Shown here: piece after piece, positions 37,421-45,914 of the stretch
Layout of the letters: the number at the start of each line of letters is the position of its first letter
How positions within the stretch are numbered: the stretch's first letter is position 1
DNA from: Aromatoleum evansii
GTDB lineage: Bacteria > Pseudomonadota > Gammaproteobacteria > Burkholderiales > Rhodocyclaceae
Assembly: GCF_012910805.1 (NCBI RefSeq)
Contig: NZ_WTVK01000012.1
Span: forward strand, 59,131 to 123,130
DNA length: 64,000 bases
Direction: 5' to 3'
Notes under the pieces: model-generated
Seen by the model: the letters and a program-made list of their open reading frames with translations, nothing else
Databases searched by the model: none
Told to the model about the DNA's origin: nothing
Program-made: the position numbers and the translations under genes

Positions 37421-39171
37421 ATGTTCTCCCGCGCGGGCACGACCACCCCCTGCTTCTGGGCGAGTTGCAGCGGCACCAAGGGTGCGTCCGGCGCCACGCC
37501 GAGCGCACGCAGCGCTCCTTCGGTAATCTGGGCAAACACCGGCGCCGCGACTGCACCGCCGTAATACTGTCCTGCAGAGGGTTCGTCGATCATCACGGCA
37601 ACGATAAGCCGCGGATCGGAGACGGGGGCGAGTCCGACATAGGACGAAACATATTTATTCGTGTAGTGCGCGCCTTCCAGCTTGATCGCCGTGCCGGTCT
37701 TGCCTGCCACGCGGTAGCCGGCGACCTGCGCCTTGGGCGCCGTACCGCCGGGGCCGGACGCCAGCTCGAGCATGCCGCGCATCTCACGCGCCGTCGCAGT
37801 CGAGAAGATACGTTTGCCGCCGACGGGCGGCGCATCCAGGCGGGTCAGCGACAAGGGCACCAGTTCGCCGTCGCGCGCGAACGCGAGATAGGCGTGCGCC
37901 ATCTGGATGAGGGTCACCGAGACCCCGTGGCCGTAGGACATCGTGGCCTGCTCGATCGGCTTCCACGTCTTCGCGGGACGCAAGCGGCCGCCCGCCTCGC
38001 CGGGAAAGCCGAGATTGAGCGGCTTGCCGAAGCCCAGATCGTCGTAAAGCCGCCACATCTCGTCGGGCGAGAAATGCATCGCGACCTTGACGGTGCCGAT
38101 GTTGGACGACTTCTGGATCACCTGCGCGACGGTCAGCGGGCCGTTGCGGTGCGAATCGGAGATCGTCGCGCGCCCGATCGTCATCCGCCCCGCCGAAGTA
38201 TCGATGATCGTGCCGGGCTGCACCTTCCCGCGATCCAGCGCGAGGCCGACGATGAAGGGCTTCATGATCGAGCCCGGCTCGTACACGTCGGTGAGGACGC
38301 GGTTGCGCAGCTGGGCCCCGCTGAGGTTCGAGCGATTGTTCGGGTTGTAGGTGGGCGCATTGACCAGCGCGAGGACCTCGCCGGTGCGTGCATCGAGCAC
38401 CACCGACGCACCGGCCTTCGCCTTGTGCGTCTGCATCGCCTGACGCAGCGCCGAATAGGCGAGGTACTGGATCTTGGCGTCGATCGAGAGCGCGAGATCC
38501 TGCCCGTCGCGCGGCGCCCGGATGGCTTCGACGTCCTCGATGATCTGCCCGCGGCGGTCGCGGATCACGCGCCGCGCGCCCGGCTTGCCGGCAAGGGTGC
38601 CGTCGAACGCGAGCTCGACGCCTTCCTGCCCCTTGTCGTCGACACCGGTAAAGCCCAGCACGTGGGCCATCACCTCGCCGCCAGGGTAGTAGCGGCGATA
38701 TTCCTGCTGCTGATGGATGCCGGCGAGCTTCAGGTCGGCGATCTGCTGCGCAGTCTCGGGCGACAACTGACGTTTCAGGTAGACGAAATCGCGACCGGCT
38801 GCGAGACGGCGATTGAGCTCCTGCACGTCCATTTCCAGCAGGCCCGCGAGCTTGCGCGCGTCCGGCGGGGTCAGATTCACGTCGGTCGGGATCGCCCAGA
38901 TCGAACGCACCGGAGTGCTCACCGCCAGCATGTCGCCGTGGCGGTCCGTGACGCGTCCGCGCGTCGCCGGCACCTCGAGCACCCGCGCGTAACGCGACTC
39001 GCCCTTGGCCTGCAGGAATTCGTTATTTACCCCCTGCAGGTACATCGCGCGCCCGATCAGCGCCAGCGAGCACGCCATGAGGCCCAACATCACCACGCGC
39101 GGGCGCCAGGTCGGCAGGCCGTGCCGCAGCAGTGGGTTGTGATTGAAGGTCACCGTCCGCTGCTTGCTCAT
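37417..39171 (-). CDS. ftsI: Penicillin-binding protein 3 FtsI, 584 aa
   Basis: The septum-specific transpeptidase. One membrane anchor (about residues 25-44) is followed by the pedestal domain and the transpeptidase domain. Active-site motifs are SIMK (Ser301 and Lys304), SSN (355-357) and KTG (491-493, in VAGKTGTAIKLEG). No glycosyltransferase domain is present, so it is a class B PBP. The start MSKQRTVTF overlaps the ftsL stop by 4 nt. It works with FtsW from the same cluster. Confidence 0.97.
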   Translation of the reverse strand: MSKQRTVTFNHNPLLRHGLPTWRPRVVMLGLMACSLALIGRAMYLQGVNNEFLQAKGESRYARVLEVPATRGRVTDRHGDMLAVSTPVRSIWAIPTDVNLTPPDARKLAGLLEMDVQELNRRLAAGRDFVYLKRQLSPETAQQIADLKLAGIHQQQEYRRYYPGGEVMAHVLGFTGVDDKGQEGVELAFDGTLAGKPGARRVIRDRRGQIIEDVEAIRAPRDGQDLALSIDAKIQYLAYSALRQAMQTHKAKAGASVVLDARTGEVLALVNAPTYNPNNRSNLSGAQLRNRVLTDVYEPGSIMKPFIVGLALDRGKVQPGTIIDTSAGRMTIGRATISDSHRNGPLTVAQVIQKSSNIGTVKVAMHFSPDEMWRLYDDLGFGKPLNLGFPGEAGGRLRPAKTWKPIEQATMSYGHGVSVTLIQMAHAYLAFARDGELVPLSLTRLDAPPVGGKRIFSTATAREMRGMLELASGPGGTAPKAQVAGYRVAGKTGTAIKLEGAHYTNKYVSSYVGLAPVSDPRLIVAVMIDEPSAGQYYGGAVAAPVFAQITEGALRALGVAPDAPLVPLQLAQKQGVVVPARENM

Positions 39172-39434
39172 TTGACCCCCTCGATCGAAAAGACCTGGCC
39201 CGGCACCGGCGCACGCATCCCGATGCGCTCGCGGGCAATCTTCTCGACACGCGCGTGCGCGGCCCAAGTGCTCTGCTCGAGCTGCAACTGGTCCCACTCC
39301 ACTTCGAGGCCGTGAGCGCGCGCCTGCTCGCGCTCGAGCTCCGAGAACAGCTTGCGGGCCTGGTGCTGCGACGCGACCACGCCCAGCGCGCTCGCCACCG
39401 CCACCGCCACGAGGAAGGCATCGGTGCGGATCAT
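39168..39434 (-). CDS. ftsL: Cell division protein FtsL, 88 aa
   Basis: A short bitopic protein: a membrane helix ([21 protein letters not shown]) followed by a periplasmic coiled coil ([22 protein letters not shown]) and a short C-terminal tail [19 protein letters not shown]. In division it pairs with FtsB and activates FtsW/FtsI. FtsL is poorly conserved, so position between rsmH and ftsI and topology carry the call. It overlaps both neighbours by 4 nt. Confidence 0.93.
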   Translation of the reverse strand: MIRTDAFLVAVAVASALGVVASQHQARKLFSELEREQARAHGLEVEWDQLQLEQSTWAAHARVEKIARERIGMRAPVPGQVFSIEGVK

Positions 39435-40369
39435 GCCTGCGCCTCCGTGCGCTCGGCCACGCGCATCACGGCGCTGCGGGCGCGCGGATTCGCCGCGACC
39501 TCCGCCTCGCCCGGACGCACGGCCTTGCCGACCAGCGCCAGACGCGGCTTCGGCAGGTCCGCGGCGCGCACCGGCAGGCGCGAGGGCAACTGCGGCGGAC
39601 GCGACTCGTCACGCATGAAGCGCTTGACGATGCGATCCTCGAGCGAATGAAAGCTGATGACGGCGAGCCGCCCGCCCGGCTTCAGCCGCTCGACCGCATC
39701 CGGCAGGATCAGCGAAAGCTCTTCGAGCTCCTGATTGATGAAAATCCGTAGAGCCTGGAAACTGCGGGTCGCCGGGTGCTGCCCCGGCTCGCGTGTGCGG
39801 ACCGCCTTTTCCACGATCTCGGCAAGCTGTCGAGTGGTTGCAACAACCCCCCCTGTCCGAGCAGCAGCAATCGCCTTTGCAATCGCATAAGCAAACCGTT
39901 CTTCCCCATAATCCCTGAGCACCTCCGTGATTTGCGCGACAGACGCCGCTGCCAGCCATTGCGCCACGGTCTGCCCGCGGCTCGTGTCCATGCGCATGTC
40001 GAGCGGCGCATCGAACCGAAAACTCATGCCCCGCTCCGGCTCGTCGAGCTGCGGAGAGGACACGCCAAGATCGAGTAGCACGCCATCGACCCGGCTCACG
40101 CCGAGATCGTCGAGCTCGCCGGCAAATGAGCTGAAAGGCGCATGAACGAGGGCCAGGCGGCGATCAGCGATCTGGCGACCGGCCGCGATCGCCGAGGGAT
40201 CACGATCGAAGGCAATGAGCCGCCCCTGCGGCCCGAGCGCCGCGAGGATTGCCCGGCTGTGACCACCGCGACCGAAGGTGCCATCCACATAGACGCCGTC
40301 GGGCCGGATCGCCAACGCATCGACAGCTTCGGACAGGAGCACGGTAACGTGCCGGGAGGGCAGGTTCAC
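39431..40369 (-). CDS. rsmH: 16S rRNA (cytosine-1402 N4) methyltransferase RsmH, 312 aa
   Basis: RsmH (MraW) methylates N4 of C1402 in 16S rRNA; RsmI, also in this window at 43047, methylates the ribose of the same nucleotide. The chain begins [32 protein letters not shown], giving the SAM-binding loop. [23 protein letters not shown] and RRVNDELxx-type C-terminal blocks (here [16 protein letters not shown] and [14 protein letters not shown]) are typical. The start is GTG at 40369 and overlaps the mraZ stop as GTGA. Confidence 0.96.
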   Translation of the reverse strand: MNLPSRHVTVLLSEAVDALAIRPDGVYVDGTFGRGGHSRAILAALGPQGRLIAFDRDPSAIAAGRQIADRRLALVHAPFSSFAGELDDLGVSRVDGVLLDLGVSSPQLDEPERGMSFRFDAPLDMRMDTSRGQTVAQWLAAASVAQITEVLRDYGEERFAYAIAKAIAAARTGGVVATTRQLAEIVEKAVRTREPGQHPATRSFQALRIFINQELEELSLILPDAVERLKPGGRLAVISFHSLEDRIVKRFMRDESRPPQLPSRLPVRAADLPKPRLALVGKAVRPGEAEVAANPRARSAVMRVAERTEAQA

Positions 40370-40809
40370 AGCGCGAGGCTCTCGAATCCTGCCGGCAGCG
40401 CGGCACCGGAGAGCGCAAGCATCGCCTCCTGCTGCTTCTGCCATCCGGCATCCGACCACAACTCGAAGTGGGTTCCCTGTCCGACCAGCCATACCTGCTT
40501 GTCCAGTCCGGCCCACTGACGCGACGAGGGGGCGATCAGCACGCGCCCCGCGCCATCGAGCTCTTCCTCCTGGGCGAAACCGATCAGCAGACGCTTGAGG
40601 GCCGCAGCGGCGGGGTCGAGGCCAGGCATCGCCGCAACCTGCGCGCGGATCGGCTCCCAGACAGCTTGCGGATAAACCAGCAGGCACTTGTGGGGATGAG
40701 CGGTGACCACCAGCGGGGCCCCGTCGGGAACGAGGGCGTCACGATGCCGCGCAGGGATCGCAACGCGACCCTTGGCATCGAGACTGAGCGCAGCGGCTCC
40801 CTGGAACAT
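40366..40809 (-). CDS. mraZ: Transcriptional regulator MraZ, 147 aa
   Basis: MraZ is the first gene of the dcw cluster and a DNA-binding repressor of its own promoter in E. coli and other bacteria. It has two SpoVT/AbrB-like domains: [26 protein letters not shown] and a second half around [21 protein letters not shown]. The start MFQGAAALS is favoured over the ATG at 40863, has GGGGGTGG upstream, and lies downstream of the operator. Its likely target, four phased GTGG(N) boxes, is 40-74 bp upstream. Confidence 0.95.
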   Translation of the reverse strand: MFQGAAALSLDAKGRVAIPARHRDALVPDGAPLVVTAHPHKCLLVYPQAVWEPIRAQVAAMPGLDPAAAALKRLLIGFAQEEELDGAGRVLIAPSSRQWAGLDKQVWLVGQGTHFELWSDAGWQKQQEAMLALSGAALPAGFESLAL

Positions 40810-40848
40810 TCCACCCCCTGATTTTGCCCGCCGAGGCGGCATGCATAT

Positions 40849-40883
40849 GCCACCTTGACCCACTTTTTACCACCAGCCCCCAC
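40849..40883 (-). promoter_or_regulatory. MraZ operator: four GTGG(N) boxes at 10-bp period
   Basis: On the minus strand GTGGG, GTGGT, GTGGG and GTGGC start exactly 10 bp apart (box positions 40879-40883, 40869-40873, 40859-40863, 40849-40853). This is the known layout of MraZ operators, TGGGN repeats separated by 5 bp. The first box overlaps the -10 element, so MraZ bound here would block initiation. Confidence 0.85.
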
Positions 40884-40910
40884 TTTAGAGTAAAGGAAAT
40901 GGAGGGTCAA
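40882..40910 (-). promoter_or_regulatory. dcw (mraZ) promoter
   Basis: TTGACC (40905-40910) and TAAAGT (40882-40887) lie 17 bp apart on the minus strand. The -10 abuts the first MraZ box. The start point is predicted near 40875, giving a leader of about 65 nt before mraZ. Confidence 0.75.
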
Positions 40911-41048
40911 GCCGACCCCAGGGAGTTTTCCGTTGCTACACAATGACTTATGGACGAGCAAAGCGCTGCCATAAACCCTGAAAAATCAAGGCAGATAGCG
41001 CAACTTCATGAGAAAGATATGAAGATTCGGGCGCAGAACGAGCCCGAA

Positions 41049-41083
41049 GTGGGGAAGTGTGGGAAAACGCACACCGAAGTGGG
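41049..41083 (+). promoter_or_regulatory. Second GTGGG array, 10-bp phased, beside rnpB
   Basis: On the plus strand GTGGG occurs at 41049, 41059 and 41079, in the same 10-bp register; the slot at 41069 does not match. It lies 166 bp from the mraZ operator, on the opposite strand, just beyond the rnpB 3' end. A second MraZ site is possible but unproven. Confidence 0.4.
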
Positions 41084-41104
41084 GAAAACGGCTCGGCGGA
41101 AAAA

Positions 41105-41485
41105 GGGAAGTTCGCCGATAAGCCGGGTTTTGTCGAACGACCGCGACCTTCGCCGCAGCCGCCGGGCAATCATTCCTCTGGGGGCCGTGTTGCCACGACT
41201 CTCTAGCAGCCTACCCGGGAGCAGCGCGAGCCACGCCATTGCTCCCCTATTTGGCCTTGCCCCGGATGGGGTTTACCGTGCCAGTCCTGTCACCAGTCCT
41301 GCGGTGGGCTCTTACCCCACCATTTCACCCTTACCTGTGCCTGCGAACAGGCCATCGGCGGTTTGCTTTCTGTTGCACTTTCCGTCGCCTCGCGGCGCCC
41401 GGCCGTTAGCCGGCATCCTGCTCTGCGGGGCCCGGACTTTCCTCCACGCACACGAGGTGCGCAGCGATTGCCTGGCGAACTTCCC
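41105..41485 (-). ncRNA. rnpB: RNase P RNA (class A), about 381 nt
   Basis: The catalytic RNA that matures tRNA 5' ends. On the minus strand the conserved blocks are GAGGAAAGTCCGGGC, AGGGTGAAA with AGGTAAGGG, AGCAAGGCCAAATAGGGG and, near the 3' end, AACCCGGCTTATCGG. The ends pair as a perfect 12-bp P1 helix (41474-41485 with 41105-41116). Five T residues follow the 3' end (41100-41104), so P1 or the end stem with this run may act as terminator. It lies between mraZ and the small lipoprotein gene and has its own -10. Confidence 0.97.
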
Positions 41486-41492
41486 GCTGCCG

Positions 41493-41498
41493 ATTATA
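41493..41498 (-). promoter_or_regulatory. -10 element of rnpB
   Basis: A perfect TATAAT on the minus strand ends 8 bp before the predicted 5' end of the RNA. A clear -35 is not seen in the GC-rich upstream sequence, which also contains the stop codon of the lipoprotein gene. Confidence 0.7.
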
Positions 41499-41510
41499 CG
41501 CGACGCGCGC

Positions 41511-41930
41511 TCACCCGCCCGCGGGAATGAAGGTCGCCACGCCGTCCTTGAAGCGGAAAGTGCCGAGCGACGCCCCCGGCGCCGCGCCGGCGGCGTTGTC
41601 CCAGTCCTGCACCTGGCACTTGTCGGTCCCGACGAGGTACCAGCGCTTGCCCTGATGGAGCGCCCACAGGCGCTCGCCGGCCTCGAACACTTCCATCGGT
41701 GTCAGTTCGGTTCCGTCCGGGTGGATCGGAACGCGCTTCTGGCAGTGCGGCAGACGCGACGCGATCACCGCCTGGTTGACGGTGCCCTGCCAGAAATAGG
41801 GCTTTTCGCGCACCAGGATCAGGGCATGCTGGCTACCCTCGATCATGAAGGCGGTGGCGCTGTTCTCGCACGCCGCAAGCATGGGCAACATCGCCAGCGC
41901 GGCAATTGCTTTTGTCCGGGCTCTCGGCAT
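41511..41930 (-). CDS. Small predicted lipoprotein, 139 aa
   Basis: I do not recognise the family. The N-terminus MPRARTKAIAALAMLPMLAACENS is a lipoprotein signal with lipobox LAAC, the cysteine being residue 21. The mature part of about 119 residues has several aromatic residues (KPYFWQGTVNQAV, RLWALHQGKRWYLV) and two further cysteines (LPHCQKR, TDKCQVQDW) that could form a disulfide. It starts 12 bp after the pyrC stop on the same strand and is probably co-transcribed. The rnpB promoter lies at its 3' end. Confidence 0.8.
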   Translation of the reverse strand: MPRARTKAIAALAMLPMLAACENSATAFMIEGSQHALILVREKPYFWQGTVNQAVIASRLPHCQKRVPIHPDGTELTPMEVFEAGERLWALHQGKRWYLVGTDKCQVQDWDNAAGAAPGASLGTFRFKDGVATFIPAGG

Positions 41931-41942
41931 ACAGTCTCCCGA

Positions 41943-42977
41943 TCAGAGCAGACGCCAGGCGACGGTCTCGCCGGCACGCAGGGGTACCAGCGGATCGCCA
42001 GCCAGATATTCGTACGCGGCCGGAACCTCCCACACCTGCTTTGCCAGCGTGATGCGGTCGGAGTTGGGCGGCAGGCCATAGAACGCCGGGCCGTTGAGGC
42101 TCGCGAACGCCTCGAGGCGGTCGAGCGCACCGGCCTGCTCGAAGACCTCGGCGTACAGCTCGATTCCCGCATGCGCGGTGTAGCAGCCCGCACAGCCGCA
42201 GCCGGCCTCCTTCGTCGAGCGCGCATGCGGCGCCGAGTCGGTGCCGAGGAAGAACTTCGCGCTGCCGGAGGTCGCCGCCTCGACCAGCGCGCGCCGATGG
42301 GTTTCGCGCTTGAGCACGGGCAGGCAGTAATGATGCGGACGGATGCCGCCGGCGAAGATCGCGTTGCGGTTGAGCAGCAGGTGGTGCGCCGTGATCGTCG
42401 CGCCGACCGTGTCGCCCGCCGCCTTCACGAAATCGGCGGCATCGGCGGTGGTGATGTGCTCGAACACGACGCGCAGCCCGGGGAAGCGCTGCGTCAGCGG
42501 GGCGAGTACGCGCTCGATGAACACCTGCTCGCGATCGAAGACATCCACGTCGCCCTGCGTCACCTCGCCATGCACGCACAGCACCATCCCGACGCGCTCC
42601 ATGCGCTCCAGCACCGGCCAGACCTTCTCGATCGCGGTGACTCCCGCATCGGAATTGGTCGTCGCGCCCGCCGGGTAGAGTTTCGCCGCCACCACCGCGC
42701 CGCTCGCCTTGGCGCGGTCGATCTCGTCCGGCGCCATGTTGTCGGTGAGATAGAGGCTCATCAGCGGCTCGAAATCGATGCCGGCCGGCACGGCCGCGCG
42801 GATGCGCTCGCGGTATTCCAGGGCCTGCGCCGTCGTCGTCACGGGCGGGCGCAGGTTGGGCATGATGAGCGCGCGACCGAAACGCTGCGCCGTGTGCGGC
42901 ACGACGGCCGCAAGCGCTGCGCCGTCACGCACGTGCAGGTGCCAGTCGTCGGGGCGGATGAGGGATAAGGTGTGCAT
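41943..42977 (-). CDS. pyrC: Dihydroorotase PyrC, 344 aa
   Basis: PyrC closes carbamoyl aspartate to dihydroorotate in pyrimidine synthesis. It is the class II, E. coli-like form: the metal site [10 protein letters not shown] at the N-terminus, [33 protein letters not shown] with the carboxylated lysine, and [15 protein letters not shown] with the catalytic aspartate. Length is normal. The ATG at 42977 gives the usual N-terminus [15 protein letters not shown]; the frame opens 14 codons earlier. A TATAAT lies about 55 bp upstream. Confidence 0.97.
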   Translation of the reverse strand: MHTLSLIRPDDWHLHVRDGAALAAVVPHTAQRFGRALIMPNLRPPVTTTAQALEYRERIRAAVPAGIDFEPLMSLYLTDNMAPDEIDRAKASGAVVAAKLYPAGATTNSDAGVTAIEKVWPVLERMERVGMVLCVHGEVTQGDVDVFDREQVFIERVLAPLTQRFPGLRVVFEHITTADAADFVKAAGDTVGATITAHHLLLNRNAIFAGGIRPHHYCLPVLKRETHRRALVEAATSGSAKFFLGTDSAPHARSTKEAGCGCAGCYTAHAGIELYAEVFEQAGALDRLEAFASLNGPAFYGLPPNSDRITLAKQVWEVPAAYEYLAGDPLVPLRAGETVAWRLL

Positions 42978-43031
42978 GGGGCTCCAGGGTCGGGATGCAG
43001 GCGCCTCGGGTCGCGCCAATCGCTCGCGCCG

Positions 43032-43037
43032 ATTATA
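43032..43037 (-). promoter_or_regulatory. -10 element of pyrC
   Basis: TATAAT on the minus strand, 55 bp before the pyrC start, in the short gap after rsmI. No good -35 is seen. Its sequence suggests that pyrC and the lipoprotein gene have their own promoter. Confidence 0.5.
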
Positions 43038-43046
43038 TATGCAGGC

Positions 43047-43913
43047 TCAACTGCCCTTCAGCTCCAGCGCTCGCGCGTACAGCAACTTGCGCGGCGCTCC
43101 GGTGATGTCCGCCGCAAGCCGCGCCGCGCTCTTGACCGGCAGTTCCTCCAGTAACAGCGCGAGGGTTCGCTCGGCATCCGGCGGCAACCCCTCCACCGCG
43201 GGAGCCCCGGACACGATCAGCACGAACTCACCGCGACAACGGTTCGGATCGGAGGCCAGCCACGCCGGCGCCTCGCCCAACGGCATGCGCGCGATCTGCT
43301 CGTAGATCTTCGTGATTTCGCGCGCGATGACGATGTCGCGCGAGGACTCCAGCACCGCCGCGAGGTCTTCGACCGATTCGGCGATGCGGTGCGGCGATTC
43401 GTAGAACACCAGCGGCACCTCCTGCGCGCGCAATTCCTCGATGCGCGCGCGGCGCGCGGCCTGCTTGGCCGGCAGGAAGCCGACGAAGCGGAAGCCGTCG
43501 TCAACGAATCCGGACGCGGACAGCGCCGCGACTGCCGCACAAGGGCCGGGCACGGGCACCACGGGGAAGCCCGCCTCCCGCACCCGCGCGACCGCCCGCG
43601 CACCGGGATCCGAGATGGCCGGCGTGCCGGCATCGCTGATCAGCGCCACGTGCTGCCCCGCCTCCAGCATCCGGATCACCTGGCCGACGGCGGCCTGCTC
43701 GTTGTGTTCATGCAGAGGGAAGAGGCGGGAACGAATCCCCAACGCATCGAGCAGACGCTGGCTGTGGCGCGTGTCCTCGGCGGCAATGGCACCGACCTCG
43801 CTCAGCACAGCCTGCGCACGGATGCTGATGTCCTGGAGATTCCCGAGCGGCGTAGCCACCACATACAATGACGGCGTACTTGAAAGCGGAGACGGACTGG
43901 TCGACATGGACAT
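43047..43913 (-). CDS. rsmI: 16S rRNA (cytidine-1402 2'-O) methyltransferase RsmI, 288 aa
   Basis: RsmI methylates the ribose of C1402 in 16S rRNA and complements RsmH. It has the tetrapyrrole-methylase fold: LYVVATPLGNLQDISIRA at the N-terminus, AAEDTRHSQRLLDALGI, ISDAGTPAISDPGA (the SAM-site GTP loop) and VFYESPHRIAES. Length is normal. Two start codons are possible (43913 and 43907). The second shares its CATG with the start of yraN on the other strand, so the two genes diverge from overlapping start codons. Confidence 0.95.
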   Translation of the reverse strand: MSMSTSPSPLSSTPSLYVVATPLGNLQDISIRAQAVLSEVGAIAAEDTRHSQRLLDALGIRSRLFPLHEHNEQAAVGQVIRMLEAGQHVALISDAGTPAISDPGARAVARVREAGFPVVPVPGPCAAVAALSASGFVDDGFRFVGFLPAKQAARRARIEELRAQEVPLVFYESPHRIAESVEDLAAVLESSRDIVIAREITKIYEQIARMPLGEAPAWLASDPNRCRGEFVLIVSGAPAVEGLPPDAERTLALLLEELPVKSAARLAADITGAPRKLLYARALELKGS

Positions 43914-44325
43914 CGGGGAGCGCAGCAAAAGGGAAGGCATTGTCGGGCGGCCGGCGCCTCGCACGCAAGCACGCGGCAAGGCCGGCGAGGAACTGGCCGA
44001 GCGATTCCTCGCCCGCCGCGGCCTCACTCCGCTCGCCCGCAACGTGCGTTGCCGCGGCGGCGAAGTGGATCTCGTGTGCCTGGACCGCGGCACCGTGGTA
44101 TTCGTCGAGGTGCGCCTGCGCAGCAATCCCGGCTTCGGCGGCGCCGCAGCGAGCATCACCGCGACAAAGCGCCGGCGCGTCGTGCTGGCGGCACGCTGGT
44201 GGCTCGCGGGCGCCGGTCGGCGCTTCGCACAAAGCCCCTGCCGCTTCGACGCGGTGCTGATGAGCGCGCTCGACGAAGCGTCGGTGGAGTGGTTGCGCGG
44301 CGCGTTCGACGCCGACGCATGGTAA
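43906..44325 (+). CDS. yraN: YraN family (UPF0102) nuclease-like protein, 139 aa
   Basis: A small endonuclease-like domain protein of the UPF0102 group. The motif GKAGEELAERFLARRGLTPLARNVRCRGGEVDLVCLD (read in parts) with GExDLV and FVEVRLRSN keeps the acidic and E-x-R/K residues of a restriction-endonuclease-like fold. The usual family form of the latter is VEVK, here VEVR. Function is not established. It starts at the same CATG as rsmI on the other strand and precedes a diaA-like gene, matching the E. coli order rsmI-lpoA-yraN-diaA-dolP without lpoA. Confidence 0.88.
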   Translation: MDIGERSKREGIVGRPAPRTQARGKAGEELAERFLARRGLTPLARNVRCRGGEVDLVCLDRGTVVFVEVRLRSNPGFGGAAASITATKRRRVVLAARWWLAGAGRRFAQSPCRFDAVLMSALDEASVEWLRGAFDADAW

Positions 44326-44399
44326 GCGTCTGTAAGGAAACCCGCCGCTGCGACGCCCGGCACGGCACACTTGCGCGCACGGCCAGGGCAGGGCTTTGT

Positions 44400-45164
<765 letters not shown>

Positions 45165-45165
<1 letters not shown>

Positions 45166-45797
45166 TGACCAACAAGACCCTCCAAGCCAGCCGGCGCACC
45201 CTGCTTCTCGGCCTGGGCGCCGCGGCGACGCTGCCGCTGCTGCAGGGCTGCTTCCCGCTAGTCGCGGGCGGGGTCGGTGCAGGGGCCGCCATGGTGGCCG
45301 ACCGCCGCACCTCGGGCGCCTACGTCGAGGACGAAGGCATCGAATGGCGCACCTCGAGCGCCCTGAAGGACCGCCTCGGCGACGCCGTGCATATCAACGT
45401 GACGTCCTTCAACCGCAACGTGCTGCTGACCGGCGAAGCCCCCACCGAGGCGCATCGCGCCGAGGCAGAGCGGGTGGCGAGCGGCATCGCCAACGTCAAG
45501 GGTATCGTCAATGAGATTCAGGTCGCCGGCACCTCGTCGCTGACCTCGCGCGGCAACGACTCGCTGCTCACGTCGAAGGTCAAGGCACGCTTCGTCGATT
45601 CGGCGCAGTTCAGCGCCAACCACGTCAAGGTCGTCACCGAGGCGGGTACGGTATTCCTGCTCGGCATCGTGACGCGCCGCGAGGCGGACGCCGCAACCGA
45701 AGTAGCCCGGCGCACCGACGGTGTGCGCAAGGTCGTCAAGGTGTTCGAGTACATCACCGACCAGCAAGCCCGCCAGCTCGAAGGCAAGAAGGACTGA
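45165..45797 (+). CDS. dolP: BON-domain outer-membrane lipoprotein, DolP (YraP)-like, 210 aa
   Basis: A secreted two-BON-domain lipoprotein. The signal NKTLQASRRTLLLGLGAAATLPLLQGC (read in parts) ends in a lipobox LLQGC and carries an RR pair near its start. BON domain 1 spans about residues 65-125 (VHINVTSFNRNVLLTGEAPTEAH) and domain 2 about 137-200 (LTSKVKARFVDSAQF, VTEAGTVFLLGIVTRREAD). E. coli DolP supports outer-membrane integrity and lies directly after diaA, as here. Length is slightly above the E. coli form. Its start overlaps the diaA stop by one base. Confidence 0.88.
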
Positions 45798-45825
45798 GTT
45801 CCGGAACGGGCGTTTGCCCTTCGCT

Positions 45826-45900
45826 GTGGGAGCGGCTTTAGCCGCGAATGGGCGCCAAACCAGGCGGAAATGCCTGATTCGCGGCTAAAGCCGCTCCCAC
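45826..45900. repeat. REP-like palindrome, copy 4 (covarying)
   Basis: Arms 45826-45848 and 45878-45900. The left arm reads GGCTTTAGCCGCG and the right arm CGCGGCTAAAGCC, so both have changed together (C to T, G to A) and pairing is kept. The inner loop differs from the other copies. It lies between convergent dolP and mpl genes. Confidence 0.9.
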
Positions 45901-45914
45901 AGCAACGCCGTCCA

